Source: Bacillus zhangzhouensis
GTDB lineage: Bacteria; Bacillota; Bacilli; Bacillales; Bacillaceae
DNA length: 64,000 nt
Direction of reading: 5' to 3'
Assembly (NCBI RefSeq): GCF_000715205.1
Contig: NZ_JOTP01000013.1
Span: forward strand, 29,473 to 93,472
Part shown: piece by piece, positions 19,278 through 28,659 of the stretch
Layout: every line of letters begins with the position of its first letter
How positions within the stretch are numbered: position 1 is the stretch's first letter
Notes under the pieces: model-generated
Seen by the model: the letters and a program-made list of their open reading frames with translations, nothing else
What the model was told of the DNA's origin: nothing
The model's database searches: none
Position numbers and translations under genes: made by a program

Positions 19278-21578
19278 ATGAAAAGAAGGCAGTATAAATT
19301 TTATTACAAGCTTGTAACGTTTTTTTTCATGCTTAGTACGATTCCTGTTATCATTGTCGGTATTTTTTCTTATCAGCATTCGCAAAAAACAGCACTTGAA
19401 AATATCTCAAATGAAAAGCTGGACAGCGTCAAACAAACGCAATCCAATATTGAGCATATTTTAAAGACAGTTGATCATTCTCTCACTCACTATGTCAGTT
19501 CGCCGCCTCTCCTTCAAACACTGACAGAACCTTTAAATCCAGACCAATTCCAGCTTTATAATCAAGTACAGCAGGAACTGAACTACCTGCAAACCTTTGA
19601 TACCGATCTCTCCAATATTACACTCGTCAGTAAAATAGAGGATTGGTACATGAACAATTCCGGTCTTTATCATGTCACGAATGGAGACCAAGAAAAAGCG
19701 TTAGCCTCTTACCTCAATATTCCGAGTCACTCCAGCTGGGCACTTGAAGAGAATAACCCACTTGTCTCGACAAAAGAAGGAAAAGCGTCCTTTTGCAAGT
19801 ACAATGTGAACTTAATCAAACAACTGCCTATGAATAGTGTCCAAAAAAAGGGGATCGCCGTCGCCAGTATTCCGAGCTGCGCGATTGCTGACAACATGCC
19901 TGACTTCTCTCAATCTGACAGTATGTTTGTCATTGATACAAAAGGAAAAGTGCTGCTACATAATCGCAAAGAACAGATCGGTGAATCCTTGAAAAATCAA
20001 GATTTCGTCAAGCATGTACTATCACTTGAAAGTCGATCAGGACAATTTGACATGAAGATTGATGAACTGAACTATCAAATTACGTTTCAAAAATCAGACT
20101 ATAACGAATGGACGTACCTATCCTTTGTATCTATTCCAGAACTCAAGCAGCAAACGAAATCAATTGGGTGGATCACCTTTATTATTTGCTTTATTTTGTT
20201 AGCGCTTTCATTACTATTTTCATGGTTTGGTTCCAGACACTTTTATAAACCAATTCGCTTATTATACGAGTCATTTGCACGCAATGAATCATTTTTGCAT
20301 AAGCAGCCATTCCAAAATGAGTTCGAGTTGATTGAGTCGAGTATTAAACAAATGAAAGATCAAAACAATGATTTAGAGGAACGCATTGAGCAGCAAGTGA
20401 CTCACTTACAGCAATACTTTATGGTACGCCTGCTCCTTGGAAAGCTGACGGAAGAAGAGATTAACAACCGATTCCAAAGTTTAGGATTCCCTCGTGACTG
20501 GTCGCATTTATCCATGCTTGTAACCCAAATCGATACGCTGAAAGGAACACCGTATGAAAAAAAGGATGCTGACTTGCTTTTGTTTGCCATTAATGGACTG
20601 ATCGAGCAGATTATTCCACAAGATGAGCACCTTCAGCCAACCGTTGTCAATCAGCATCAAACGACGATTGTCCTGAACCAATCGAAGTCAGATGAGGAAT
20701 TTACTGAATATTTAAATCAATTAGCTGAAACCATTCAACTGCGTATCGAGGAAGAGCTTGGTTTGTCTATCAGTATCGGCATTAGCCGCCAGTTTAAGGA
20801 CCTCACCATGGCCAAACATGCTTATATTGAAGGAAAAGAAGCCTTAAAATACAGACTCAAAGCAGAGAAAAAGTCCATTATCTTATATGAGCATATTCAG
20901 CAAGGAAGAACATTTAAAACCCATTTCCCAAAACAGCTGCAGCATGATTTATTTGATGCCATTAAAGCTGGAGATCAAGGAAAGGCTGATCATTATTTAC
21001 ATGTGCTCCTGCAATCCATTTTTTCTAAAAATGCGGGACCGCACGAATACCATATCGCCCTTGCCCGTTTTTTAAACAACTTGATTGAGCTAATGCACTT
21101 GTTGGGCATTGAATTATTTGAGGTCGAAGACAACAAAATGCTCTATGATACGATCTTTGAGTTTAAAACCTTTGAAGATACAGAGGCATGGCTAAAACAT
21201 GAGATCATTCGGCCAATTATTGACCAGCTTGGTGCACGTGAGGACTCACAATACAAAAATATCTCAGAGAAAATCATTCATATCATTCATCAAGAATTTG
21301 ACTCAGATCTCACATTGGATGAAATCGCTTCACGCCTGCATTACAACCCAAATTATTTAAGCAGTATTTTCAGAAAGGAAATGGATATCTCCTTTAGTGA
21401 ATATCTCTCGTCGTACAGGCATCATGTCGCCAAAAACTGGCTTGTGGAAACCGATATGTCCGTGAAAGAGATTTCGGAAAAGCTAAAATATAAAAACCCG
21501 CAAAATTTCATCCGTTCCTTTAAAAAGCTAGAAGGCACGACTCCTGGGAAATACCGTGACCAGAAAAAAGGAACATAA
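19278..21578 (+). CDS. ytdP: Membrane-anchored AraC-family regulator YtdP
   Basis: A 766-residue regulator of the type that senses carbohydrates outside the cell. One helix at residues 8-30 and another at about 295-315 flank a roughly 260-residue extracellular cache-like sensor. A HAMP-like linker and coiled segment follow, then a GGDEF-like remnant region and a C-terminal AraC double helix-turn-helix (LDEIASRLHYNPNYLSSIFR to the end). An ATG at 19266 is in frame, but GGGGGG places the start at 19278. It is divergent from yteP and is the obvious candidate activator of yteP-U and ytcP-Q. The ligand is inferred from context. Confidence 0.88.
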   Translation: MKRRQYKFYYKLVTFFFMLSTIPVIIVGIFSYQHSQKTALENISNEKLDSVKQTQSNIEHILKTVDHSLTHYVSSPPLLQTLTEPLNPDQFQLYNQVQQELNYLQTFDTDLSNITLVSKIEDWYMNNSGLYHVTNGDQEKALASYLNIPSHSSWALEENNPLVSTKEGKASFCKYNVNLIKQLPMNSVQKKGIAVASIPSCAIADNMPDFSQSDSMFVIDTKGKVLLHNRKEQIGESLKNQDFVKHVLSLESRSGQFDMKIDELNYQITFQKSDYNEWTYLSFVSIPELKQQTKSIGWITFIICFILLALSLLFSWFGSRHFYKPIRLLYESFARNESFLHKQPFQNEFELIESSIKQMKDQNNDLEERIEQQVTHLQQYFMVRLLLGKLTEEEINNRFQSLGFPRDWSHLSMLVTQIDTLKGTPYEKKDADLLLFAINGLIEQIIPQDEHLQPTVVNQHQTTIVLNQSKSDEEFTEYLNQLAETIQLRIEEELGLSISIGISRQFKDLTMAKHAYIEGKEALKYRLKAEKKSIILYEHIQQGRTFKTHFPKQLQHDLFDAIKAGDQGKADHYLHVLLQSIFSKNAGPHEYHIALARFLNNLIELMHLLGIELFEVEDNKMLYDTIFEFKTFEDTEAWLKHEIIRPIIDQLGAREDSQYKNISEKIIHIIHQEFDSDLTLDEIASRLHYNPNYLSSIFRKEMDISFSEYLSSYRHHVAKNWLVETDMSVKEISEKLKYKNPQNFIRSFKKLEGTTPGKYRDQKKGT

Positions 21579-21581
21579 TGC

Positions 21582-21618
21582 AAAAAAGTCCCGCTCTCAC
21601 AAGAAGCGGGACTTTTTT
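21582..21618. terminator. Bidirectional terminator ytdP / ytcD
   Basis: AAAAAAGTCCCGCT, nine-base loop, AGCGGGACTTTTTT. It overlaps the ytcD stop codon. Confidence 0.9.
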
Positions 21619-21988
21619 ATTTAAACTGCTCATTTAAGATGCTGTCTTCCAGGACTGAAAGCGGCTCTCCATACACACGTTCAATATGAGCTGCTCCCCA
21701 ATCACATAACGCATTCAAAATTCTTTCGAGCGACTGTCCGTATTCACTTAATTCATATTCCACTTTAGGCGGCACCTGTTCGTACACAATCCGGTTAATC
21801 ACCCCGTCACTTTCAAGCTCTCTCAGCTGCTGTGTGAGCATTTTTTGAGTGATATTAGGCATGAGTCGCTTTAATTCACTCGTGCGTTTTTTCCCATGTG
21901 TCAAATGGCATAAAATGACGCACTTCCACTTTCCGCCAATGACGTCAAGCGTCGCCTCCACAGAGATATTATACTTTTTCTTTTCCAT
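21617..21988 (-). CDS. ytcD: HxlR-family regulator YtcD
   Basis: A 123-residue winged-helix protein of the HxlR/MarR-like family: VIGGKWKCVILCHL start, SELKRLMPNITQKMLTQQL recognition helix, YELSEYGQSL wing. Cys residues near 23 and 27 could allow redox sensing as in the HypR/YodB relatives, though this is not shown for YtcD. It is divergent from the ytbD-ytbE pair, and a 20-base perfect palindrome sits between them. By analogy it represses ytbDE and itself. Confidence 0.85.
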   Translation of the reverse strand: MEKKKYNISVEATLDVIGGKWKCVILCHLTHGKKRTSELKRLMPNITQKMLTQQLRELESDGVINRIVYEQVPPKVEYELSEYGQSLERILNALCDWGAAHIERVYGEPLSVLEDSILNEQFK

Positions 21989-22040
21989 TGAATCTCACTC
22001 CTATTTGTTCTGAATGGGCACTTTTTAGTACCTATATTAC

Positions 22041-22060
22041 AAAAAAGTACGTACTTTTTT
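22041..22060. promoter_or_regulatory. 20-base perfect palindrome: candidate YtcD operator
   Basis: AAAAAAGTACGTACTTTTTT is its own reverse complement. A second AGTAC half occurs at 22027-22031. It overlaps the expected -35 region of ytbD, whose likely -10 is GATAAT at 22078-22083. Confidence 0.6.
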
Positions 22061-22143
22061 TTTCGTCATCTATGTTAGATAATAACTCTTGCCGATCGGA
22101 TTCGTCTATCAAAATGTCATCAAAGAAGGATGTGAACCTATTT

Positions 22144-23346
22144 ATGAAGAAACAACAAAACTACTTTGCCCTTCTCGCACTAGCTATTAGTGCTTTTGCT
22201 ATAGGAACAACTGAGTTCATTAGTGTCGGTCTTTTGCCGATGATCTCAGAAGACTTTGGAGTGAGCGTCAGTCAAGCGGGCTGGACCGTCTCTTTATACG
22301 CGCTCGGAGTAACCTTTGGCGCACCTATTCTGACCTCACTTACTTCAACCATGAAAAGAAAGACATTGCTTTTGCTCATTATGCTCGTCTTTTTAATTGG
22401 CAATACACTCGCCACCATTGCCCCGACTTTTTCAGTACTGTTATTCGGACGAGTGATTTCAGCCTTATCCCATGGGGTCTTTATGTCCATTGGCTCTACC
22501 ATTGCTGCAAGCCTTGTGGTGAAAGAAAAGCGGGCAAGCGCCATTGCATTTATGTTCACTGGTTTAACAGTCGCGACTGTGACCGGGGTGCCATTCGGTA
22601 CATTTCTTGGTCATGAGCTCGGCTGGCGGACATCATTTGGTGTAATTGTCATCATTGGTTTGATCGCATTCGTTGCCAATTATTTTCTCGTTCCATCTCA
22701 ATTAAAGCAGGGCATGAAAACATCATTTAAGGATCAAGCGGCCTTATTAAAGACAAAAAGAATGTTGCTTCTATTTGTCATTACAGCGACAGGATACGGA
22801 GGAACCTTTGTTGTCTTCACGTATTTATCTCCTCTTCTTCAGTATGTGACAGGTCTTGCACCTGGAACTGTTGCCTTGATGCTGCTTTTATACGGGATGA
22901 CCATCGCAGCTGGAAATGTGATTGGCGGAAAAGCTGCGAATAAACAACCAATGAAAGCACTGATCTATATGTTTATCATCCAAAGCATCATCTTGTTTAT
23001 CCTTAGCTTCACTGCCAAATTCACGGTGTTAGGGATTGGAACCGTGATGCTAATGGGGCTGTTTGCTTTCATGAATGTACCTGGTTTGCAAGTCGCCGTC
23101 GTTGATTTCGCAGAAAGATACACACCTGGAGCAGTCGATGTCGCTTCCGCTATGAATATCGCTGCCTTTAATGCCGGTATCGCCATCGGCTCATTTTTAG
23201 GCGGCATCGTGACAGATACACTTGGACTTGTGCATACAGGCTGGGTTGGCGGCATCATGGTGCTCATGGCAGCCATTCTCACAATGATCAGTTTTCGAAT
23301 GGAACAAACAGAACACAATCAAACGATAAAGGAGTTTTCAATATGA
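22144..23346 (+). CDS. ytbD: MFS exporter YtbD
   Basis: A 400-residue, 12-helix major facilitator of the AraJ/DHA1 type. It begins LLALAISAFAIGTTEFISVGLLP and has the loop LTSTMKRKTLLL between helices 2 and 3. Such transporters export drugs or metabolites; the substrate of YtbD is unknown. The frame is open from 21988, but sequence before 22144 covers the operator and is not protein-like; the ATG at 22144 gives the family length, with AAGGA some distance upstream. It overlaps ytbE by four bases. Confidence 0.85.
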   Translation: MKKQQNYFALLALAISAFAIGTTEFISVGLLPMISEDFGVSVSQAGWTVSLYALGVTFGAPILTSLTSTMKRKTLLLLIMLVFLIGNTLATIAPTFSVLLFGRVISALSHGVFMSIGSTIAASLVVKEKRASAIAFMFTGLTVATVTGVPFGTFLGHELGWRTSFGVIVIIGLIAFVANYFLVPSQLKQGMKTSFKDQAALLKTKRMLLLFVITATGYGGTFVVFTYLSPLLQYVTGLAPGTVALMLLLYGMTIAAGNVIGGKAANKQPMKALIYMFIIQSIILFILSFTAKFTVLGIGTVMLMGLFAFMNVPGLQVAVVDFAERYTPGAVDVASAMNIAAFNAGIAIGSFLGGIVTDTLGLVHTGWVGGIMVLMAAILTMISFRMEQTEHNQTIKEFSI

Positions 23347-24182
23347 ACCATTTACAAAGTACAAAAACATTAAACAATGGGGTCAACATGCCAGGTTTCG
23401 GTCTTGGTGTATTCAAGGTTGAAGATGGCGCTGAATTAATCGAAGCTGTCAAAACAGCCATTCAATTAGGCTATCGCAGTATTGATACAGCGGCTATTTA
23501 TGGCAATGAGGAAGGCGTTGGGCGAGGTATACAACTTGGCCTATCAGAAACTGGACTTCGCCGCGAAGACATCTTTGTGACGTCAAAAGTGTGGAATGCC
23601 GATTTAGGATATGAATCCACACTTCAAGCATACGAAGAAAGCTTGAAAAAACTTCAGCTTGACTACCTTGATCTGTATCTAATCCATTGGCCGGTTGAAG
23701 GAAAATATAAGGAAGCTTGGCGTGCGCTAGAAACCTTATATCGTGAAGGAAAGGTGAGAGCCATCGGTGTGAGCAACTTCCAGCCGCATCATCTAGACGA
23801 ACTGTTAAAAGATGCGCACATCATACCAGCTATCAATCAAGTGGAATTTCATCCAAAACTCACGCAGGAAACACTTTATACGTATTTGAACACACGCGGT
23901 ATACAAATGGAAGCCTGGTCACCACTTATGCAGGGAGAGCTGCTGCATCACCCGCTCATTACGGAGCTCGCAGACACATACAGCAAAACACCTGCACAAA
24001 TTATCTTGCGCTGGGATGTGCAAAAGGGTGTCATCACCATCCCAAAATCAACGAAAGCACATCGTTTAAAAGAAAATGCCGATATTTTCGATTTTGTTCT
24101 TTCGGATGAGGATATGAAGCGTCTTTCTGATTTAAATGAGAACAAACGTATTGGCCCTGATCCAGATAACTTCGACTTTTAA
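23343..24182 (+). CDS. ytbE: Aldo/keto reductase YtbE
   Basis: A 279-residue aldo/keto reductase with the full catalytic tetrad Asp48, Tyr53, Lys82, His115, plus the GVSNF and IPKSTKAHRLKEN NADPH-binding motifs. B. subtilis YtbE reduces various carbonyl compounds in vitro. Its ATG overlaps the ytbD stop, so exporter and reductase are coupled and likely both controlled by YtcD. This suggests a response to toxic carbonyls or quinone-like compounds (inference). A strong terminator follows. Confidence 0.92.
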   Translation: MNHLQSTKTLNNGVNMPGFGLGVFKVEDGAELIEAVKTAIQLGYRSIDTAAIYGNEEGVGRGIQLGLSETGLRREDIFVTSKVWNADLGYESTLQAYEESLKKLQLDYLDLYLIHWPVEGKYKEAWRALETLYREGKVRAIGVSNFQPHHLDELLKDAHIIPAINQVEFHPKLTQETLYTYLNTRGIQMEAWSPLMQGELLHHPLITELADTYSKTPAQIILRWDVQKGVITIPKSTKAHRLKENADIFDFVLSDEDMKRLSDLNENKRIGPDPDNFDF

Positions 24183-24186
24183 TGAA

Positions 24187-24225
24187 AACACCCCCGCTTT
24201 TTCTGCTAAGCGGGGGTGTTCTGTT
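24187..24225. terminator. Terminator between ytbE and ytcQ
   Basis: AACACCCCCGCTT and its complement AAGCGGGGGTGTT around an eight-base loop. A very GC-rich stem that can serve both converging genes; the T tract is short. Confidence 0.8.
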
Positions 24226-25721
24226 TATGATTTTTTAAAGGAAGCTTCATATTCCTCAATGATTTTATTTCCACCATTTGATTTCCACTTCTCGATATCT
24301 TTCTTAAATTGCTCTTCGCTTATATCTCCAAGAATGAACTTATAGGTCGCATCATCGATGATTTTCTTCAATTCGTTTCCTCGCTCTGAGGCCGTTTCTG
24401 AATACAGGCTTTCAGCAGGATTGGCGATAATCATATTCTTATTATCTTCTTCCAGCTCTTCATATTTTGTACGAACCGCATCCCCTTTATTTTTTAAGTA
24501 GCGTTTATCAATGCCTACAAGACTGACAAGCGGCTGTACATCTGTCTGCCAGCTTTTCACTTGGCTTTCTTCCCGGACAAATGTATTTCCTTCTTCTTTC
24601 TTATAATGCTGACCATCTATACCGTAAGTCATTAAACCATACACATCTTCTTCTGCAATGCGATCAAAGAAGGCCAAAATCCGCTTTAACTCCGCCTCAG
24701 ATTTCACGCTTGTTTTAGGGAATGCGAAGATGCCATTATGACCACCAGATGCCCATACACGTTCTTTGCCATCTGGGCCTTTGATTCGGTTGATAATATC
24801 CACTTCCATGTTTTTATCTGTCGCATCATCTCTTAGGTTCACCGCATCTACCATATTTCCAACATAGATGCCTGCTTTTCCTTGTGAGAATAATTCTTGC
24901 TGCTGTGTTTTACTTGTGACTGGGAAGTCTTTGTTTATATAGCCATTGTCACGCAGCTTTTTCATGTATTTCATTGTATTCATATACTCATTTGTCATAA
25001 AGTCTGGCGTGAATTTGCCGTTTTCTTCTTTCCAGTCTGTTGGCATTCCTTCATATGAACCAAGTGTCTTAAATGCCCCATAAATCAAATCATTTCGATC
25101 CGTAAAGCCAATCGTATCGGCTTTTCCATTTTGATTCGGATCTTTTTCAGTAAATGCTTTGGCTACTTCATAAAGATCATCTAATGTTTTTGGTGTATCC
25201 AAATTTAAATTTTCAAGCCAATCCTTTCGAATGACAATCCCTTGTCTTGAAAGTGGTCTCTCTCTATAAATTCCATAAAGCTTACCGTCTATAGAGGCGT
25301 TTTTATTAATCAGTTCGTTCATCTTACTTAAATTTGGATAATCCTTTAAATACGGACCGATTTCCCAAAACATGCCTGATCTGAACGCATTAATAGCAGA
25401 CGAATTCTTAATGTCTTGGATCGTGACAATTTGCGGGAGATTCCCTGCGGCAAGTGCTGAATTTAAACGGTCTTCTTTCACAGCATCAGGCACCCACGTA
25501 ATATCAAGCTCTGTATTTGTAAGCTTCTCAATCTCTTTTAATACTGAATCCTTCGGCGGCTGCTGATGATACAAAATGGCCATCCAAGTCAGCTTCACTT
25601 TTTTGTCTAAATCAACCTTCTCATCTGATGAGCTGGCTCCTTTACTTGAGCACGCTGACAGAATGCCACTTGCTGCAAACAGCAGAACAAACGCTATCAA
25701 CCATAATTTCTTTCTCCCCAT
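24225..25721 (-). CDS. ytcQ: Oligosaccharide-binding lipoprotein YtcQ
   Basis: A 498-residue extracellular solute-binding protein. The signal peptide ends in lipobox LSAC with Cys24, and the mature part begins with a Ser-rich linker. In B. subtilis YtcQ is the binding protein for pectin-derived oligosaccharides that feeds YteP-YtcP. The in-frame ATG at 25742 is replaced by the ATG at 25721, which has GGAGGG directly upstream. It is 25 bases downstream of ytcP, in one operon. No cognate ATPase is in the window, consistent with use of MsmX. Confidence 0.9.
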   Translation of the reverse strand: MGRKKLWLIAFVLLFAASGILSACSSKGASSSDEKVDLDKKVKLTWMAILYHQQPPKDSVLKEIEKLTNTELDITWVPDAVKEDRLNSALAAGNLPQIVTIQDIKNSSAINAFRSGMFWEIGPYLKDYPNLSKMNELINKNASIDGKLYGIYRERPLSRQGIVIRKDWLENLNLDTPKTLDDLYEVAKAFTEKDPNQNGKADTIGFTDRNDLIYGAFKTLGSYEGMPTDWKEENGKFTPDFMTNEYMNTMKYMKKLRDNGYINKDFPVTSKTQQQELFSQGKAGIYVGNMVDAVNLRDDATDKNMEVDIINRIKGPDGKERVWASGGHNGIFAFPKTSVKSEAELKRILAFFDRIAEEDVYGLMTYGIDGQHYKKEEGNTFVREESQVKSWQTDVQPLVSLVGIDKRYLKNKGDAVRTKYEELEEDNKNMIIANPAESLYSETASERGNELKKIIDDATYKFILGDISEEQFKKDIEKWKSNGGNKIIEEYEASFKKS

Positions 25722-25746
25722 AAGATCCCTCCGTTGTTCCATCTTT

Positions 25747-26628
25747 TTAACCCTTTACAGAACCTAGTAATGCCCCTTTGTTGAAATGCTTTTGAATAAA
25801 TGGATAGACAAGCAGAACCGGAATGGTCGCCACGACAATGACAGCCATTTTAATCGTTTGATCTGGCGGTGGTGTCGATGAGCCCATATCCGACATATCT
25901 CCCTGCATTCCGCTCGATACAATCACAATCTGCCTTAGTAGTACCTGAATCGGCCATTTCACCGAATCATTTAAATACAGGATGGCGGTCATGTACGTAT
26001 TCCAATACGTCACGGCATAAAAAAGTGAAATGGTCGCAATGGCTGGTAAAGAAAGAGGAAGCACAATTTTAAAAAAGATCCCTAAATCGTTACAGCCATC
26101 CATTTTAGCTGATTCCTCAAGGCTTGCCGGAATGTTTTGAAAGAAGTTTTTCAAAATGATCAAATTGAATGCATTGATGGCGACCGGCAGAATGAGTGAC
26201 CAATAGGTATCAAGCAGCCCAAGTGTTTTCACCACAATAAACGTCGGGATCATCCCTCCGCTAAACAGCATCGTGAAGACGACGAGAAACATGAGTGTTC
26301 TCCGGCCTTTTAACTCCCGGCGAGACAGCCCATATGCCATCAGTGAGGACAAAAACATGCTGACAGCTGTTCCAACGAGCGTCACGAGAATGGATACAAT
26401 GAGGCTGCGATACACAATATCTGTAGAAAAAATATAGCGATAAGCCTCGAGAGAAAACGTCGTCGGAAACAAAATAAACTTCTTTGAGATGACCTCTTCT
26501 ACCGTTGCAAAAGAGGCGGCAATGACATGGATGAACGGGAGCACACATATTAATGCGAACATGAGTAGAAAAGAGTAATTAAATAAATTGAACAATCGGC
26601 CTTTCATAGAACGATCTATGTTCATCAC
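25747..26628 (-). CDS. ytcP: Oligosaccharide ABC permease YtcP
   Basis: A 293-residue LplC-like permease with six helices and the EAA loop ([23 protein letters not shown]). It is the partner of YteP for import of rhamnogalacturonan breakdown products. It is the first gene of ytcP-ytcQ. A perfect cre consensus lies 12-25 bases before the start and a motif shared with the yteP promoter lies about 95 bases upstream, so both catabolite repression and pathway-specific control are expected. Confidence 0.9.
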   Translation of the reverse strand: MMNIDRSMKGRLFNLFNYSFLLMFALICVLPFIHVIAASFATVEEVISKKFILFPTTFSLEAYRYIFSTDIVYRSLIVSILVTLVGTAVSMFLSSLMAYGLSRRELKGRRTLMFLVVFTMLFSGGMIPTFIVVKTLGLLDTYWSLILPVAINAFNLIILKNFFQNIPASLEESAKMDGCNDLGIFFKIVLPLSLPAIATISLFYAVTYWNTYMTAILYLNDSVKWPIQVLLRQIVIVSSGMQGDMSDMGSSTPPPDQTIKMAVIVVATIPVLLVYPFIQKHFNKGALLGSVKG

Positions 26629-26639
26629 GCCCTTTCTTT

Positions 26640-26653
26640 TGTAAGCGTTATCA
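26640..26653. promoter_or_regulatory. CcpA cre site in the ytcP leader
   Basis: TGTAAGCGTTATCA matches the cre consensus TGWAARCGYTWNCW at every position. Its place between promoter and start codon fits repression by blocking transcription. Confidence 0.8.
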
Positions 26654-26722
26654 TTTCGTCTGAAAATAAGCTGCAGCCTGTGACGATATCGTGATTAAAA
26701 TGTAACAAACGGGGGAAGAAAG

Positions 26723-26755
26723 CGTCTATAATCATCTTGACAGACCAAACAGATC
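26723..26755. promoter_or_regulatory. Motif shared with the yteP promoter: candidate YtdP operator
   Basis: CGTCTATAATCAT (26723-26735) and AACAGATC (26748-26755). Same order and orientation as at 19106-19129, with nine extra bases between blocks, close to one helical turn. Confidence 0.5.
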
Positions 26756-26826
26756 TTCATGCCGGTCGTGCTTTTATGCTCATGAAACAAAAGAATAAGA
26801 TCATGAGCTAATGACATGATTATGCC

Positions 26827-27579
26827 CTATGCCTGATCATTTTCTTCAAGAATTTCCGTCGTATTGACATCTGGTCTATAGCCTAACTCCTGCTTCGTTT
26901 TCTCAGTGGACCAAGGCTTTTCTTCGTTTTCTGATACGGCATAATATGTCCCAAAGGGAACTTCCGTTTCAATCGCCGCTTTTGTGATCCCAACAAGATC
27001 TTCATGTGAAAGCAGCGTTCTTTTCGTTCTTTTTTTCTTGTGTAATTCCTCCATTTCATCTGTCACAACGGTTCCAATGCGCAAATTGATGACAGACATC
27101 TCCGTTTGATCGTGGAATAAACGTCCTAGCTGTTCGGAGGCAAATTTTAAAATGCCATACACATTTTTTGTCGCAGGCACATCGTCAGTCGTAATATTTC
27201 GCCTTAGTAAAGAATGACCATCCTTTTCATAACGATCGGTCACATGGTTGCTGCTTGCAAAAATGACTTTTCGTATGCTTAACCGAGCCGCTGAACGAAA
27301 CATATGATAAGTGCTCCGCCAAAAAACATCATTCATTTTTGCGAATTCCTCTGCATTCATCACATCATGCGTCATGTCCATGTTCAGAAGGTGAATGATG
27401 ACATCTGTATCTCGCGGAATCGCCTGATATAATTCCTGTTCATTCGTTGCATCTGCTAAAATGACTTTTTCTACACAGCTTGTTTGATCAATGATGTTGA
27501 TGTTGTACTCTGAAGAGAGCCCTTTTGTTAAAAGACGGCCGATCACACCGCACCCGCCAATGATGGTGATTTTTTTCAT
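26827..27579 (-). CDS. ytbQ: NAD-dependent epimerase/dehydratase-like protein YtbQ
   Basis: A 250-residue short-chain, extended-type Rossmann protein. GGCGVIGRL at the N-terminus is the NAD-binding motif; FASSNHVTD and YGILKFASEQLGR carry the Ser and the YxxxK catalytic pair. The family includes uronate dehydrogenases and sugar epimerases, so oxidation of a uronic acid is plausible next to the pectin genes, though unproven. An upstream extension to 27636 is rejected because GGAGGAG sits before the ATG at 27579. It lies 47 bases after ytaP. Confidence 0.82.
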   Translation of the reverse strand: MKKITIIGGCGVIGRLLTKGLSSEYNINIIDQTSCVEKVILADATNEQELYQAIPRDTDVIIHLLNMDMTHDVMNAEEFAKMNDVFWRSTYHMFRSAARLSIRKVIFASSNHVTDRYEKDGHSLLRRNITTDDVPATKNVYGILKFASEQLGRLFHDQTEMSVINLRIGTVVTDEMEELHKKKRTKRTLLSHEDLVGITKAAIETEVPFGTYYAVSENEEKPWSTEKTKQELGYRPDVNTTEILEENDQA

Positions 27580-27626
27580 ATGTCTCCTCCTTCCTTTTGG
27601 CGTAGTATGTCCAAGCCTTTTATTGA

Positions 27627-28529
27627 TTAGAGCCACTTTTTCAAAAATCGTGTTGCTTCGTGACGCATCGCGGCTGTTTCAAAATGACCTGCATGAAGAC
27701 CCACAAGCTGATACCGTTCTTTCAATGAAGCAGCTTGATAGGTTTGACTCAATACCTTTTGAATTCGTCCAACACCTTCAGCGGGAGTCAGTTGATCGAG
27801 TTTTCCAACCAAGCTTAAATGGGGTCTTGGAAAAATCATTTCCTGGATATCCGCTGCTGTAAAATGCTTGGCTAAGCTCGGTACATAGTAGTAAAAGCCA
27901 TGCCGGTCTAAATTGTTCGTTTCAATCAATGTATGATGATCTACCTGTGCGCAAAGATCGATACACACACTGATCCGTTCATCAAGCGCAGCCGTCCACC
28001 ATGAAAGAAGACCACCCATTGACATCCCAAAAACGGCTAACCGGTCTGGCAGCACATCGGATCGAGACACCAAATAATCGATCGCACACATGCTTTCATA
28101 CAGCATCATGCCCCACATCACTTTTCCTGTTAAAAGCATTTCCTTGAAAATTTCACTTTCCGTTCTCCCTCTTCTTTCACCAAAACCTGCATGGTCAATG
28201 GCCAGCACACTATATCCTTTTGACGTGAACTCTTTTGCGTATGAAGGCGCTTGCAAATAATGAGCACCCTTTAACAATTCTTCCTTCCCATCTACGTAAT
28301 TCCCGCCATGAGAATGTTGGAACAACACAACCGGTCTTTTTTTCACTGTGTCCTTCGGCTTCACAAAATAAGCGGGCACTTCCTCTACACCATGAATAGA
28401 GAGAATAAGTGTTTCGACTAAGTAAGATTCACGTTCCTCAATTTTCAACGTATAAGCCTCCACGCGATGACGCTCTGGCATTTCTCCTAATAGACTGAGC
28501 AGTTGTTCACGTTTGCTTTCCTTTTCCAT
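27627..28529 (-). CDS. ytaP: Alpha/beta hydrolase YtaP
   Basis: A 300-residue alpha/beta hydrolase. The nucleophile elbow GMSMGG places Ser at about residue 170; FQHSHGGNY forms the oxyanion region; a C-terminal HAGHFE carries the likely catalytic His. Length is near B. subtilis YtaP. It resembles acetyl-xylan or dienelactone-type esterases, so removal of acetyl groups from imported pectin oligomers is a reasonable guess. The start is the ATG at 28529, nine bases after GAGGA, rather than the GTG at 28538. It leads into ytbQ. Confidence 0.82.
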   Translation of the reverse strand: MEKESKREQLLSLLGEMPERHRVEAYTLKIEERESYLVETLILSIHGVEEVPAYFVKPKDTVKKRPVVLFQHSHGGNYVDGKEELLKGAHYLQAPSYAKEFTSKGYSVLAIDHAGFGERRGRTESEIFKEMLLTGKVMWGMMLYESMCAIDYLVSRSDVLPDRLAVFGMSMGGLLSWWTAALDERISVCIDLCAQVDHHTLIETNNLDRHGFYYYVPSLAKHFTAADIQEMIFPRPHLSLVGKLDQLTPAEGVGRIQKVLSQTYQAASLKERYQLVGLHAGHFETAAMRHEATRFLKKWL

Positions 28530-28619
28530 TGACGTCACTCCTCATTTTCTTGATCCACTTTTAAAATACGAGATCGATGAGAGAATCACCTTGTTTTCGA
28601 CAAAATTATGTCCCGGGAA

Positions 28620-28654
28620 ATAACAAACACCCACCGGTTTATACCGATGGGTGT
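28620..28654 (-). terminator. Terminator of leuS
   Basis: On the minus strand, ACACCCATCGGT, a four-base loop, ACCGGTGGGTGT, then a T-rich tract. The stem is about 12 pairs with one wobble. Confidence 0.8.
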
Positions 28655-28659
28655 AGTCA

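Noticed and set aside
21988..22143. 52-residue N-terminal extension of ytbD
   Set aside because: It would translate the operator palindrome and promoter, and family members start at the later ATG.
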